Source: Pandoraea sp.
GTDB lineage: Bacteria; Pseudomonadota; Gammaproteobacteria; Burkholderiales; Burkholderiaceae
Reading direction: 5' to 3'
Length of the DNA stretch: 35,540 bases
NCBI GenBank assembly: GCA_031291335.1
Contig: JARLJF010000134.1
Coordinates: 1-35,540, forward strand
In this document: in pieces, positions 24,840 through 32,927 of the stretch
Layout of the letters: each line of letters starts with the position of its first letter
Position numbering within the stretch: the first letter of the stretch is position 1
Made by a program: the position numbers and the translations under genes
Notes under the pieces: model-generated
What the model saw: the letters and a program-made list of their open reading frames with translations, nothing else
Told to the model about the DNA's origin: nothing
The model's database searches: none

Positions 24840-26008
24840 GCCTCGAGCACCGTACAGGATTGAGCGGCGATGATCACATCTACGCTCGTGCCGTTCGGAA
24901 TCATCGACTCCCCGGGTCGGCGCTCGATTTCGACGACGAAATATCGTCCTGCGCTCAATCGGACTTCATACCTCACCATGTCCCCGAGGTTGATGGAAAA
25001 CGCAACGACGCCGGCCAGAATCGCGCTGGGCGACGAAGCAGAGGGCGCCGTGTCAGTGCCCTCCGGCGAAATCGTGCGATGCGCTTCCGGCGAGAGACGT
25101 ATCGCATTCGCGCGAATCGCCAGTTCCACTGTCTGACCGGAAGCAAAATTCGCCGACGTTGGCACCACGAGCCGGTCGCCATTCTCCAGAATGCACTCTG
25201 CGACCCGGGAATCGATTTTTCCAATCCGCCCCGTGACGCTGTTGGACGAGCCCACAAAATCGGCGACAAACCGATTCTTCGGCGCGTCGTAAATATCGAG
25301 CGGAGCGCCAAACTGCACGACGCGCCCGTGTTGCATGACCGCGATGTAATCGGAAATGATCATGGCTTCTCGCTGGTCGTGAGTCACGCAGATGGTCGTC
25401 ACCCCCACCGACTTCTGGAGCTTCTTCAACTCGAGCTGCATCTGATCGCGAAGATCTTTGTCGAGCGCGCCGAACGGCTCATCGAGCAGCAACACCTTCG
25501 GATTGGTGACAAGCGCACGCGCCAGTGCCGCGCGCTGTTGCTGCCCGCCACTCAGTTGAGAGGGGTATCGTTCGGCCAGCTCAGCGAGCTTTACCAACTC
25601 AAGCGCATCCATCGCGTCGCTACGCGCCTGTCGCTTGGGCACCCGCCGCATCTTCAGGCCAAACATGACGTTCTCGAGAATCGTCATGTGCGGAAATAGC
25701 GCATAGCTTTGAAAGACCATGGCAACGTCGCGCTTCGAAGGCGGCACATCGAGGATGTCCCGCCCCCCGAGCGAGATTGCGCCATGATCGGCCGCGACGA
25801 AGCCTGCGATCATCCGGAGCAGCGTCGACTTTCCGCAGCCGCTGGGGCCGAGGAGCGTGAGCAGCGACCCCGCCGGCACATTCAGCGAGATGGCGTCGAC
25901 CGCGGTGAAATCGCCGTACCGCTTGACGACGCTATCGATGGTCAGTTGTTCTCCCCTCACCTGAGGCGAGGAAGAAGAGGGAGAAAAGGGGGACTGCGGT
26001 TCGTTCAT
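24836..26008 (-). CDS. ABC transporter ATP-binding protein (PotA-type)
   Basis: The 390-residue ATPase has Walker A 'GPSGCGKST' (54-62), Q-loop 'MVFQSYALFPHMT' (97-109), signature 'LSGGQQQRAALARAL' (152-166), Walker B 'LLLDEPFGALD' (173-183) and H-loop His210 ('VTHDQREA'). The last ~110 residues form a TOBE-type regulatory domain, as in PotA, FbpC and related importers. The start at 26008 overlaps the binding-protein stop by four bases (ATGA), so it is preferred over 26041. It energises the two permeases that follow. Confidence 0.94.
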   Translation of the reverse strand: MNEPQSPFSPSSSSPQVRGEQLTIDSVVKRYGDFTAVDAISLNVPAGSLLTLLGPSGCGKSTLLRMIAGFVAADHGAISLGGRDILDVPPSKRDVAMVFQSYALFPHMTILENVMFGLKMRRVPKRQARSDAMDALELVKLAELAERYPSQLSGGQQQRAALARALVTNPKVLLLDEPFGALDKDLRDQMQLELKKLQKSVGVTTICVTHDQREAMIISDYIAVMQHGRVVQFGAPLDIYDAPKNRFVADFVGSSNSVTGRIGKIDSRVAECILENGDRLVVPTSANFASGQTVELAIRANAIRLSPEAHRTISPEGTDTAPSASSPSAILAGVVAFSINLGDMVRYEVRLSAGRYFVVEIERRPGESMIPNGTSVDVIIAAQSCTVLEA

Positions 26009-27024
26009 TGAGCAATTTCCCGTTTGAACCGATCGTTCCACGCCGCAATATTGCGGTTGATCTCCGTCTCGTCGGGGATGACAGCATCGCCAGCCGCTGG
26101 CATTACCTTCGCCAGCGACGCCGGCATGGCGGACTCGCGGTTCGCCGGGGCCATGTTCAGAATTTCTCCGATCGCCGTATTGTTTTTCGTCTCCAGCAGG
26201 AAGTTGATGTAGCTCGCCGCCTTCTCGGCGTTGGGCGTATTGACGATCATCGCGACATCGGAGCCGATCACGGTTCCCTTAGGGCTCACGATCGTGAGGG
26301 GAACGCCCGCGTCGCTCACGCGCTTCAAGTGTGCCGGCGTCTCGACCAGCACCGACACATCGCCCTGCGCCAATGCCTGGCGCGCTTGCGCATCAGACGA
26401 GTAGAGCATTGCGATATTCGGTTTGAGCTTCTTCAATGTCTCAAAGCCGACCTCAGTGGAACCGGGCTTACCGCCAACGCCTTGGGCAATCAACAAAATG
26501 CGCCCCTGATACGCCGTGATGTCGGGCACACCCAACTTGCCCTTGAACTCGGGTTTCCACAGATCGCTCCAGGCGGTGATTGGCGTTTTGACGGCATCGG
26601 TCCTATAGCCGATCGACAGCGGATACGTGTAAATCGACGCGTACCCCGCCGTGGCCAACCCGGGCGGCAACTTCTTCAGATTTGGCATCTTGTCTGCGGG
26701 CAGCGGCACGAAGAGCTGCTTGTCCAGAAAGGCGCGTTCGGCCACGGCGGACGTTGACATCCACACATCAATGGTCGGCGCGTTGCGCATCGACTGAAGC
26801 CGTGCCAGCCCCTCTGCCGAACCGGTCTGTGCAATCAGCCGAACTTTCACGCCGGTCTTTTTCGTGAACTCCTCGTTGACGACCTTCAGCGCCGACTGCG
26901 TGATCCCCCACGACATGACAGTCAATGTGTCAGATGATGTCTGCGCGCTCACGGGCATTGCGACCGCAGACAGGGCCGCTGCGGTCAGAGCTGCGCCAAA
27001 GAGGCGGTATCGCTTAAAGTTCAT
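26005..27024 (-). CDS. ABC transporter periplasmic substrate-binding protein (PotD/iron-binding-like)
   Basis: The 339-residue protein has a signal peptide (1-28, cut after PVSA) and a two-lobed binding fold, opening 'DTLTVMSWGITQSALKVVNEEFTKKTGVKVRLIAQTGSAEGLARLQ'. It continues with 'PLSIGYRTDAVKTPITAWSDLWKPEFKGKLGVPDI', the hinge region typical of PotD/AfuA-like proteins. These bind polyamines, iron, thiamine, phosphonates or small organics; the ligand here is unknown. The start at 27024 gives the normal signal peptide. It begins 63 bases after the rhodanese stop and overlaps the ATPase gene. Confidence 0.9.
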   Translation of the reverse strand: MNFKRYRLFGAALTAAALSAVAMPVSAQTSSDTLTVMSWGITQSALKVVNEEFTKKTGVKVRLIAQTGSAEGLARLQSMRNAPTIDVWMSTSAVAERAFLDKQLFVPLPADKMPNLKKLPPGLATAGYASIYTYPLSIGYRTDAVKTPITAWSDLWKPEFKGKLGVPDITAYQGRILLIAQGVGGKPGSTEVGFETLKKLKPNIAMLYSSDAQARQALAQGDVSVLVETPAHLKRVSDAGVPLTIVSPKGTVIGSDVAMIVNTPNAEKAASYINFLLETKNNTAIGEILNMAPANRESAMPASLAKVMPAAGDAVIPDETEINRNIAAWNDRFKREIAQ

Positions 27025-27087
27025 CGCTAGTTCCAAGGTCGAAGTGGGGAAACACAATCGTCAGAATGAATGGCGTTCGGAGGCGGC

Positions 27088-28752
27088 TCAGTCCCGTCGT
27101 CCGGACGTTCCAAAGAATTTGAATTGCACCGTAGGGTCCTGAGTCACCCTTGCACTCAGCGCGCGCTCCCATACGAGGTAGTCGGCCCACACCCGTTGTC
27201 TGCGCGGCCCCGTCACCCGCATGACCGAGCCCCAATCGTCATCGAACGGACTCAGCAGTTGCCAGGACTCCCAGCCCTGTGCGGTCGGGCGCCCTTGCGC
27301 TTGCCAGGCTTTTGTCCCGGCCAACAGCCACGAAAAGGTGATGTGCGGCCAACGCTCTCCCGCATCTCGGGCAGCCAAGCGAGCGGCCGCGCCGTCGGGC
27401 GAGCTGAATACAATCGGATGTCCTGCCTCCGTCAAAGGGGACAATCGCTCCAACGCCGACGGCAAAAGAAAGTAGGCACCGGGCAGATGGTTGTTCTCAA
27501 AATCAAGGCTGGGACCAACGTCGACGATGTTCGTCTTTCGCGTTGCCATCAGGTCTGCCAATGCCTCGCACGTCAAACCACCGAGGGTGTCTGCAACGCT
27601 GGCGGACTCATCGTCGTTATCTCTGCACTCGGTCGGGGGCTCCCCCTCGACGATAAAGACCTCAGCCTGATTCAATTGAGACAGCCAGAACGCGCTCACG
27701 GCAGCACGCAAGCGATGCGGATCGTCGAACAACACGATGCGGGCATTGCGGGTGCCAACAAGATTCTCGAAGTGCATGAGTAACTGCCCCCCGGCAACGT
27801 ATTGCACATCGGGCACCTGGGGCACACCACGCTCACGCGCCGGTCGTAGATCGAACGCATAAAGGGTGCGATCGGTTTGCGATCGGAGGCGCCCGACGTC
27901 ATCGGGGGATATCACCGACAACCCATAACGATCGATCAGCGCGGCGGCGCGACTGCGCAAGATGTCGTCGGAGGCTGCCGGCACACGACCGGCCACGCCG
28001 GCGTTCTGCACCACCGGCGCACGCTCCAGCGCCCACTGCATCACGCCGTCCTCCACGAACGCGACGTCTTTGCGCCCGAGTACGTGCAGCGTTGTCGCGC
28101 CGATGATGCCCCGGGTACGGCTGAAGCAGTTGATGGCCCATAGGTCGTTGGGCGAACGATTCGCCCACTCTCGAAGCGAGAGTTCCGTGCCTGGGTAATT
28201 GTCGGCGCCGGGCAAGGAAAGGAACTCGAATTCGGCGCGAGGCCGCGCATCGATCAGGCGTGGCGGCTCAGCGGTGGCGAGTCTTGCCCGCAATTCGTCG
28301 CCCCGAATGGTAGGCGTGGCGTAGTGCTGGCGAACCAGATCGCCAAAGGCCTTGATCAGACTGCCGTAACCGTCAATCGTCGGTAGCCCGGCCTCTATCC
28401 AGCCGCGCAGTCCTCCCTCAAGCACGCGAACGTCTTCGTAACCAAGCCGTTTGAGTAGCGCTTGCGCGCGTTGAGCAGGGCCGTCACCGCCATCGGCATC
28501 GATCAACACGATCGGCGTGGTGACTCGCGGAACTCGCTCCCGAACCTCCAGCTCGAGAACGGATAGTGGCGCCAGACGCGCCAGATTCAGGTGGCCGCCG
28601 ACAAACTGACGTGCCTCACGCACGTCGAGCAACGCCAACTCGTGCGTGCCGAGCAGTGCCTGGTAAAGCGATTCCGGGGAGATCGTGAGAGCGCGCGCCG
28701 CGATCTGACCCTCGGCCGACTTGACGGTCAAATTTCGAGCAACGTTATCCAT
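27088..28752 (-). CDS. four-domain rhodanese-like sulfurtransferase with a single active-site cysteine
   Basis: The 554-residue protein, with no signal peptide, is made of four rhodanese domains (about 22-125, 148-245, 280-375 and 393-490). Each has the 'D.R...E/F' opening or a remnant ('LLDVREARQF', 'LIDARPRAEFEF', 'AFDLRPARERG', 'IVDVGPSLDFENNHLPGA'). The active-site loop keeps its cysteine only in domain 2 (Cys209 in 'INCFSRTRG'). Domain 1 has 'LIDADGG', domain 3 'LFDDPHR' and domain 4 'VFSSPDG' at that place. Rhodaneses carry sulfane sulfur as a persulfide. As first gene of a polyamine-type ABC operon, it probably handles sulfur from the imported compound (inference). ATG 28752 is preferred to a TTG at 28815. 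Confidence 0.9.
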   Translation of the reverse strand: MDNVARNLTVKSAEGQIAARALTISPESLYQALLGTHELALLDVREARQFVGGHLNLARLAPLSVLELEVRERVPRVTTPIVLIDADGGDGPAQRAQALLKRLGYEDVRVLEGGLRGWIEAGLPTIDGYGSLIKAFGDLVRQHYATPTIRGDELRARLATAEPPRLIDARPRAEFEFLSLPGADNYPGTELSLREWANRSPNDLWAINCFSRTRGIIGATTLHVLGRKDVAFVEDGVMQWALERAPVVQNAGVAGRVPAASDDILRSRAAALIDRYGLSVISPDDVGRLRSQTDRTLYAFDLRPARERGVPQVPDVQYVAGGQLLMHFENLVGTRNARIVLFDDPHRLRAAVSAFWLSQLNQAEVFIVEGEPPTECRDNDDESASVADTLGGLTCEALADLMATRKTNIVDVGPSLDFENNHLPGAYFLLPSALERLSPLTEAGHPIVFSSPDGAAARLAARDAGERWPHITFSWLLAGTKAWQAQGRPTAQGWESWQLLSPFDDDWGSVMRVTGPRRQRVWADYLVWERALSARVTQDPTVQFKFFGTSGRRD

Positions 28753-28948
28753 CTCTGCGTAGAAAAATTGAGAACCCTGATGTGGGTTCAGGGCGTCAAT
28801 GCTAATGACTTTCAAAATTTCTCAAAGCAACTTTTTGTCATTTGCTATTTTCATAAACAGATAACGATTGCGCAAATCTACTGCTAGCATTCGGACTTTT
28901 ATTTCAATTGATTTTCCAAAATTAAATAGCTGATTATCAATTTACCTG
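28753..28948. promoter_or_regulatory. AT-rich divergent promoter region
   Basis: This separates the rhodanese-ABC operon (leftward) from the desaturase-like gene (rightward). From about 28,800 to 28,948 the sequence is strikingly AT-rich compared with its surroundings. Candidate elements are TTGCGC/TTGCTT on the minus strand and TTGATT (28,909) on the plus strand, but no -10/-35 pair is clear enough to choose. Confidence 0.45.
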
Positions 28949-29881
28949 ATGACCGCAATATCTCCCAAGACACCGACTTCACAGGTCCCGACTCGCTGGT
29001 GGCAACGGTACGAAGCGCCGACGCTCGTACTGGCATTGCTCTTGTATTCGTCGTGGGCGATTCTGGTGAGGTGGCACGCGGCTGTACCGGGCTGGTTGTT
29101 ATTTCTGCTTGGCGGCTACATTGCGCAGCTCCATTTCTCGTTGCAGCACGAGGCCATTCATGCGATGCGCCACCTTCCCAAGCGCTTGCGCTGGGCGCTC
29201 GTATGGCCGCCGCTGAACCTCTGGCTCCCCTATCCGATGTATCACAGGAGCCACAGCACCCATCACGTCAACTTTCATCTGACGCACCCCGAGAAAGACA
29301 CCGAGAGCGTCTACCATTCGCCTTCGACGTGGGGTCGTTACGGTCGGTTCTGGCGGGCCATCTATCTCGCCAACCAAACGCTTGCGGTTAGGCTGCTGTT
29401 CGGTCCATTTCTGCGCTTGTACAAGCTCGTGCGAAATGAAGTTATCAAACTGGCAAAAGGCAACTTCTCGGATCTAAGAATATGGCTGATTCACCTGATA
29501 AGCATTCTCCCAATCCTTTATTATGTAATCTCGGTTTGTCATATGGGATTAGGTGAGTATTTACTTTATTTTGTATACCCGGGCATGATGCTCGGACAAC
29601 TCCGCACATTTACAGAGCATCGGTGGGGAGATTCGCCGCACGAGCGAGTGGCTATTGTCGAATCGAATTCCGTTTTCGGAATTCTCTATCTTTACAACAA
29701 TCTCCACTACATTCATCACAAGTCGCCGACCATGCCATGGTATGAAATTCCGGGGCATTTTCGACGCAACCGGCATGCGGCCGTTCAGGGCAACGGCAAC
29801 TTCTACTACCGCGGGTACGGCCAGATCGCGCGACGCTATCTTTTCCGGCCGGTGTTTCATCCGGAGCATCCGCGCTGGTAA
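28949..29881 (+). CDS. fatty-acid-desaturase-like membrane di-iron oxygenase
   Basis: The 310-residue membrane protein has the histidine boxes of the desaturase superfamily: 'QHEAIH' (His67, His71), 'HRSHSTHH' (His99, 102, 105, 106), 'TEHRW' (His224) and 'NNLHYIHHKSPTMPWYEIP' (His253, 256, 257). Hydrophobic segments lie at about 25-41, 47-62, 82-95, 178-198 and 203-218. Such enzymes desaturate or hydroxylate lipids or other hydrophobic substrates with a di-iron centre. I cannot name the substrate. The stretch 29,490-29,580 is unusually AT-rich with codons (TTA, ATA) rare in the rest of the window, suggesting acquisition. Confidence 0.87.
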   Translation: MTAISPKTPTSQVPTRWWQRYEAPTLVLALLLYSSWAILVRWHAAVPGWLLFLLGGYIAQLHFSLQHEAIHAMRHLPKRLRWALVWPPLNLWLPYPMYHRSHSTHHVNFHLTHPEKDTESVYHSPSTWGRYGRFWRAIYLANQTLAVRLLFGPFLRLYKLVRNEVIKLAKGNFSDLRIWLIHLISILPILYYVISVCHMGLGEYLLYFVYPGMMLGQLRTFTEHRWGDSPHERVAIVESNSVFGILYLYNNLHYIHHKSPTMPWYEIPGHFRRNRHAAVQGNGNFYYRGYGQIARRYLFRPVFHPEHPRW

Positions 29882-30089
29882 GGTTGCCGTCATAACCGGA
29901 TGTGCGCGCAACAACCAAATATCACGCCCCTGGTCGTTGAACACAACGCTCACAGCGATCCCCCTAAAGTTTCTGGCCAATCTGCCGAAGAAGCGTTCTG
30001 CCGCTTGGTAACGTGAAATGACACATCGCGTTGCACGGAGGCAAGGAACAAAAACGCTTCAATCTATCGATGTTGGGGAGAAAAACTGT

Positions 30090-30809
30090 ATGTTTGTGAG
30101 AACCGTTCTGGGTGTGCTGGCAAGCGCTACGCTGATTCATACAGCGCAGGCGGAAGAAACGGGAAACTGGATCACCATCGCCGAAACGCAGAAGTCCGTT
30201 TGGCAGGGCAAGAAAGGAAGCGGCGCACTCTCCAACGTCGACGGCAAGAAGAATAACGGCTACAAGTTTCTCTACCAGATCAAGAACAAATCGAAGAGTA
30301 CTTACGAATACGGCCAGGTCGTCGTGCTACTCGACACATGCCGAAAAGGCTTCGGGTACGTCTACTACAACGGCATGGAAGGTCAGTTCCAGAGCAAGGA
30401 TGCATTCGTGCGCTTTGGCCCGACCGTCGCCGACAATCTCGGGACCTCAGCCTGTTCCAGTTGGGACGGCGATACCGGCAAAGTCTCCCTCGCAGAGAAG
30501 GACAACGCCTGGGAATTCGCCGCCGAAGTGAAGCAGTCGGGCAACAAGGTGTACCTGAAAAGCGATACGGCTCACAAACGTGCCTTCAAGGGCAAGCCGT
30601 CCGTCTCGATTCTGTCGCGGTTCGACAATCTGCGTGAGAACACGTACGAGTACACAGAATTGGTGATTGCCTCGGCAGATTGCGAACGCGGCTACGGAAC
30701 GCTTTACGAACTGAATTTCGATGGCGGTATTTCCGACAAGTGGGACATCGCACTGAACGGCGATTCCGTGGCGTCGGTTGTCGGCGGCGTGGTCTGCAAC
30801 AAACGCTGA
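30090..30809 (+). CDS. secreted protein of two tandem cysteine-paired repeats, unknown function
   Basis: The 239-residue protein has a signal peptide (1-21, cut after AQA-E) and a GGAG ribosome binding site 9 bases before the ATG at 30090. It consists of two gap-free 96-residue repeats, 27-122 and 141-236, offset by exactly 114: Trp27/Trp141, 'TYEY' 71-74/185-188, Cys84/Cys198, 'RKGFGY'/'ERGYGT' and Cys122/Cys236. Each repeat has cysteines 38 residues apart, suggesting one disulfide per domain in the periplasm or outside. The rest of the repeats is quite diverged, so the duplication is old. I do not recognise the family. It follows the desaturase gene by 208 bases and may be independent. Confidence 0.8.
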   Translation: MFVRTVLGVLASATLIHTAQAEETGNWITIAETQKSVWQGKKGSGALSNVDGKKNNGYKFLYQIKNKSKSTYEYGQVVVLLDTCRKGFGYVYYNGMEGQFQSKDAFVRFGPTVADNLGTSACSSWDGDTGKVSLAEKDNAWEFAAEVKQSGNKVYLKSDTAHKRAFKGKPSVSILSRFDNLRENTYEYTELVIASADCERGYGTLYELNFDGGISDKWDIALNGDSVASVVGGVVCNKR

Positions 30810-30832
30810 TTACCGCCCTGCCCCGCCGACAT

Positions 30833-30863
30833 AAAAAAACGGGCGCTTCATTGCGCCCGTTTT
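30833..30863. terminator. bidirectional terminator
   Basis: An 8-bp stem ACGGGCGC/GCGCCCGT with a TTCATT loop is flanked by seven A on the left and TTTT on the right. It therefore works for the rightward secreted-protein gene (ending 30,809) and for the leftward NuoM-like gene (ending 30,895). Confidence 0.9.
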
Positions 30864-30894
30864 CTCTGAATCATCGGCTACCGATCAATCGCGA

Positions 30895-32460
30895 TCACGC
30901 ATCAGGCCGTGAGCCCTTCACCGTCGCCGCGGCATGGCCAGCGGCGTCGCCATGGCGACGCCCAGCCATTTCACTGCTGCCCGGGTCGCCCGCCGGCAGA
31001 CGGTGGTTCTCGATATCCTGCACCACCTGAATCGCTGTGGCGTCGATACCATCCGTGAGCGGCTTCGGATCGAGGCCGATGCCCAGCACCATCACCGCCA
31101 TCGCGCCGAGCAGCGCGAACTCACGACGGCTCAGATCCTTGAGCGATGCCACGCTCGCATTCCCCACACGTCCGAAGATCACGCGCTTGTACATCCACAA
31201 CGTGTAAGCGGCGCTCAGCACCAGCGTGAGCGAGGCCACCGCGCCGATCCAGAAGTTCGCCTTGATCGCGCCCATCAACACGAGAAACTCGCCCACGAAG
31301 CCCGAAGTGCCCGGCATACCGACGTTCGCCATCGAGAAGAGCATGGCGAACGCGGCAAAGCGCGGCATCGTCGCGGCCACGCCGCCATACCCATCGATCG
31401 ACGCACTGCCGGTACGGTCATACAACATGCCCGTGCATAGCAGCATCGCGCCCGAAACAATGCCGTACGAGATCATCTGCATCACGGCGCCGTCGGTGCC
31501 CATCTCCGAGAAGAGAAACAACCCGAGCGTCACCAACCCCATGTGCGCGACAGCCGAATAGGCGAGCAGCTTGCGCAGATCCGTCTGCACCAGCGCCACC
31601 AGACTCGCGTAAATCACGGCGATCAGCGACAGCACGACCATGAGCGGTGCGAGGAAATGACTCGCATCCGGCAACAGCGGCAGATTGAATCGAAGCAGAC
31701 CGTAGCCACCAAGCTTGAGCATACCGAGCATGACGGCCGCACCTGTCGGACCATCGAGGTGAACTTCCGGCAGCCACGTGTGCACGGGCCACATCGGCAC
31801 CTTGACCGAGAACGCACCGAGGAAGCCGATGAACAACATCACCTGCACGGCCAGCGGCAGATGCAGTGTCTGCCAGCGCGCCATGTCGAAGCTCTGTGTC
31901 TGCATATACAGATAGAGCATCGAGAGCAGCATCATCAACGAGCCAGTCAGCGAGAAGAAGAAGAACTTCACGGCGGCGTTCGTGCGATTGGCGCGTCCGT
32001 ACACACCGATCAGCAAGTACAAGGGCAGCAGCGTCGCTTCGAAGAACACGAAGAACAGCATGCCGTCCTGCGCAGTGAACACGCCCTGCATCAGACCCGA
32101 CAGCACCAGAAAGCTACCGAAGTACGAACTCATGCGCGTGGTCACGGCGCGCCACGACGCCAGCACGACGATGATGGTCGTGACGCCTGTCAGCGCCACC
32201 ATCCATAGCGAGATGCCGTCGATGCCCACATGCCAGGAGGCATCGAACGACGCGATCCAGCGAAATCGCTCGACGAACTGAAGACTGGCAACGCTGGTGC
32301 GAAAACCGTGTACCAACGGCACGATAGGCGCTGCCGAAATCACGGCGGCGGCGAGCGATGCCCACCGTACGGTATTGGGATGACGATCCTGGCCCAGCAG
32401 CATGACGAGCGCGCCAGCCACGATAGGAAGCCAGATGAGGAGGGACAGGATGGGAAACAT
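30895..32460 (-). CDS. solitary NADH-quinone oxidoreductase subunit M (NuoM-like)
   Basis: This 521-residue membrane protein has about 14 helices and belongs to the antiporter-like subunits of complex I. NuoM features are present: 'MLFFVFFEATLLPLYLLIGVYG' (134-155, Glu141), 'FSVKVPMWPVHTWLPEVH' (217-234, Lys220), 'MLKLGGYGLLRF' (247-258, Lys249) and 'SMANVGMPGTSGFVGEF'. Glu and Lys residues are those of the proton path. Unusually, the gene is alone: no other nuo gene is in the window, and the helix after 'LDGPTGAAVML' appears about two residues shorter than typical NuoM. The last ~35 residues form a His/Gly/Ala-rich tail. It may be a paralogue in a modified complex or in an Mrp-like transporter. 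Confidence 0.88.
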   Translation of the reverse strand: MFPILSLLIWLPIVAGALVMLLGQDRHPNTVRWASLAAAVISAAPIVPLVHGFRTSVASLQFVERFRWIASFDASWHVGIDGISLWMVALTGVTTIIVVLASWRAVTTRMSSYFGSFLVLSGLMQGVFTAQDGMLFFVFFEATLLPLYLLIGVYGRANRTNAAVKFFFFSLTGSLMMLLSMLYLYMQTQSFDMARWQTLHLPLAVQVMLFIGFLGAFSVKVPMWPVHTWLPEVHLDGPTGAAVMLGMLKLGGYGLLRFNLPLLPDASHFLAPLMVVLSLIAVIYASLVALVQTDLRKLLAYSAVAHMGLVTLGLFLFSEMGTDGAVMQMISYGIVSGAMLLCTGMLYDRTGSASIDGYGGVAATMPRFAAFAMLFSMANVGMPGTSGFVGEFLVLMGAIKANFWIGAVASLTLVLSAAYTLWMYKRVIFGRVGNASVASLKDLSRREFALLGAMAVMVLGIGLDPKPLTDGIDATAIQVVQDIENHRLPAGDPGSSEMAGRRHGDAAGHAAATVKGSRPDA

Positions 32461-32927
32461 TGGGGGTCCTGATGTGCCGCAACAAAAATTCAGCGCAAAC
32501 GCACCATTTCGACGCAGCCAGGGACGAATCTACCCCGCACGCATCGCGGGTAGCGACGCGCGCAAATCAAGGCAAATCAATGCCTGCGGGAGGGGACGCC
32601 AGGCGCGAGGGCGTCAACGAAGGTGGCAAGCATACGCGCCTCGAAAAGATTTTGCACCGCAGCAAATTTTACAAATGATTGCGAACGCTTAATCCGACCG
32701 GATGGTCGATGATTGCGCCTGCATCGACATGCCCGTGCAGCAAAGCGCGGCGATGGGCGCCGGGTTGCACGTGACGAAGTCAATCGATGATTGCGTCAAA
32801 TTCGTCAATAACGCATTGCAGAATTTGAAGACTTTTGCGGGCATCGTCACCGAACGACACCCGCAGGAAAGACGCGAAGCCATGCCCCAAAAAGAGGCGA
32901 GCGGCCTCGGGGAGACATCGCTGCGGC
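32461..32927. other. intergenic region between the NuoM-like gene and the flavin reductase
   Basis: The region lies between two minus-strand genes and is less GC-rich than its neighbours, with AT-rich clusters at about 32,640-32,695 and 32,780-32,840. A near-repeat AAATCAAGGC / AAATCAATGC lies at 32,565-32,584. Short open frames here lack ribosome binding sites and protein-like composition. The NuoM promoter must be here, but I could not fix it. Confidence 0.4.

Noticed and set aside
24674..25699. Plus-strand open frame opposite the ABC ATPase
   Set aside because: The opposite strand encodes an intact ATPase with all motifs; this frame is a shadow.
18971..30000. Integrative element with attL at tRNA-Lys
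   Set aside because: No integrase gene and no second copy of the tRNA 3' end could be found by reading the sequence.
30895..32460. NuoM-like gene as DabB, part of a DabAB inorganic-carbon pump
   Set aside because: DabB is NuoL-like and paired with dabA; this protein has NuoM features and no dabA-like neighbour.
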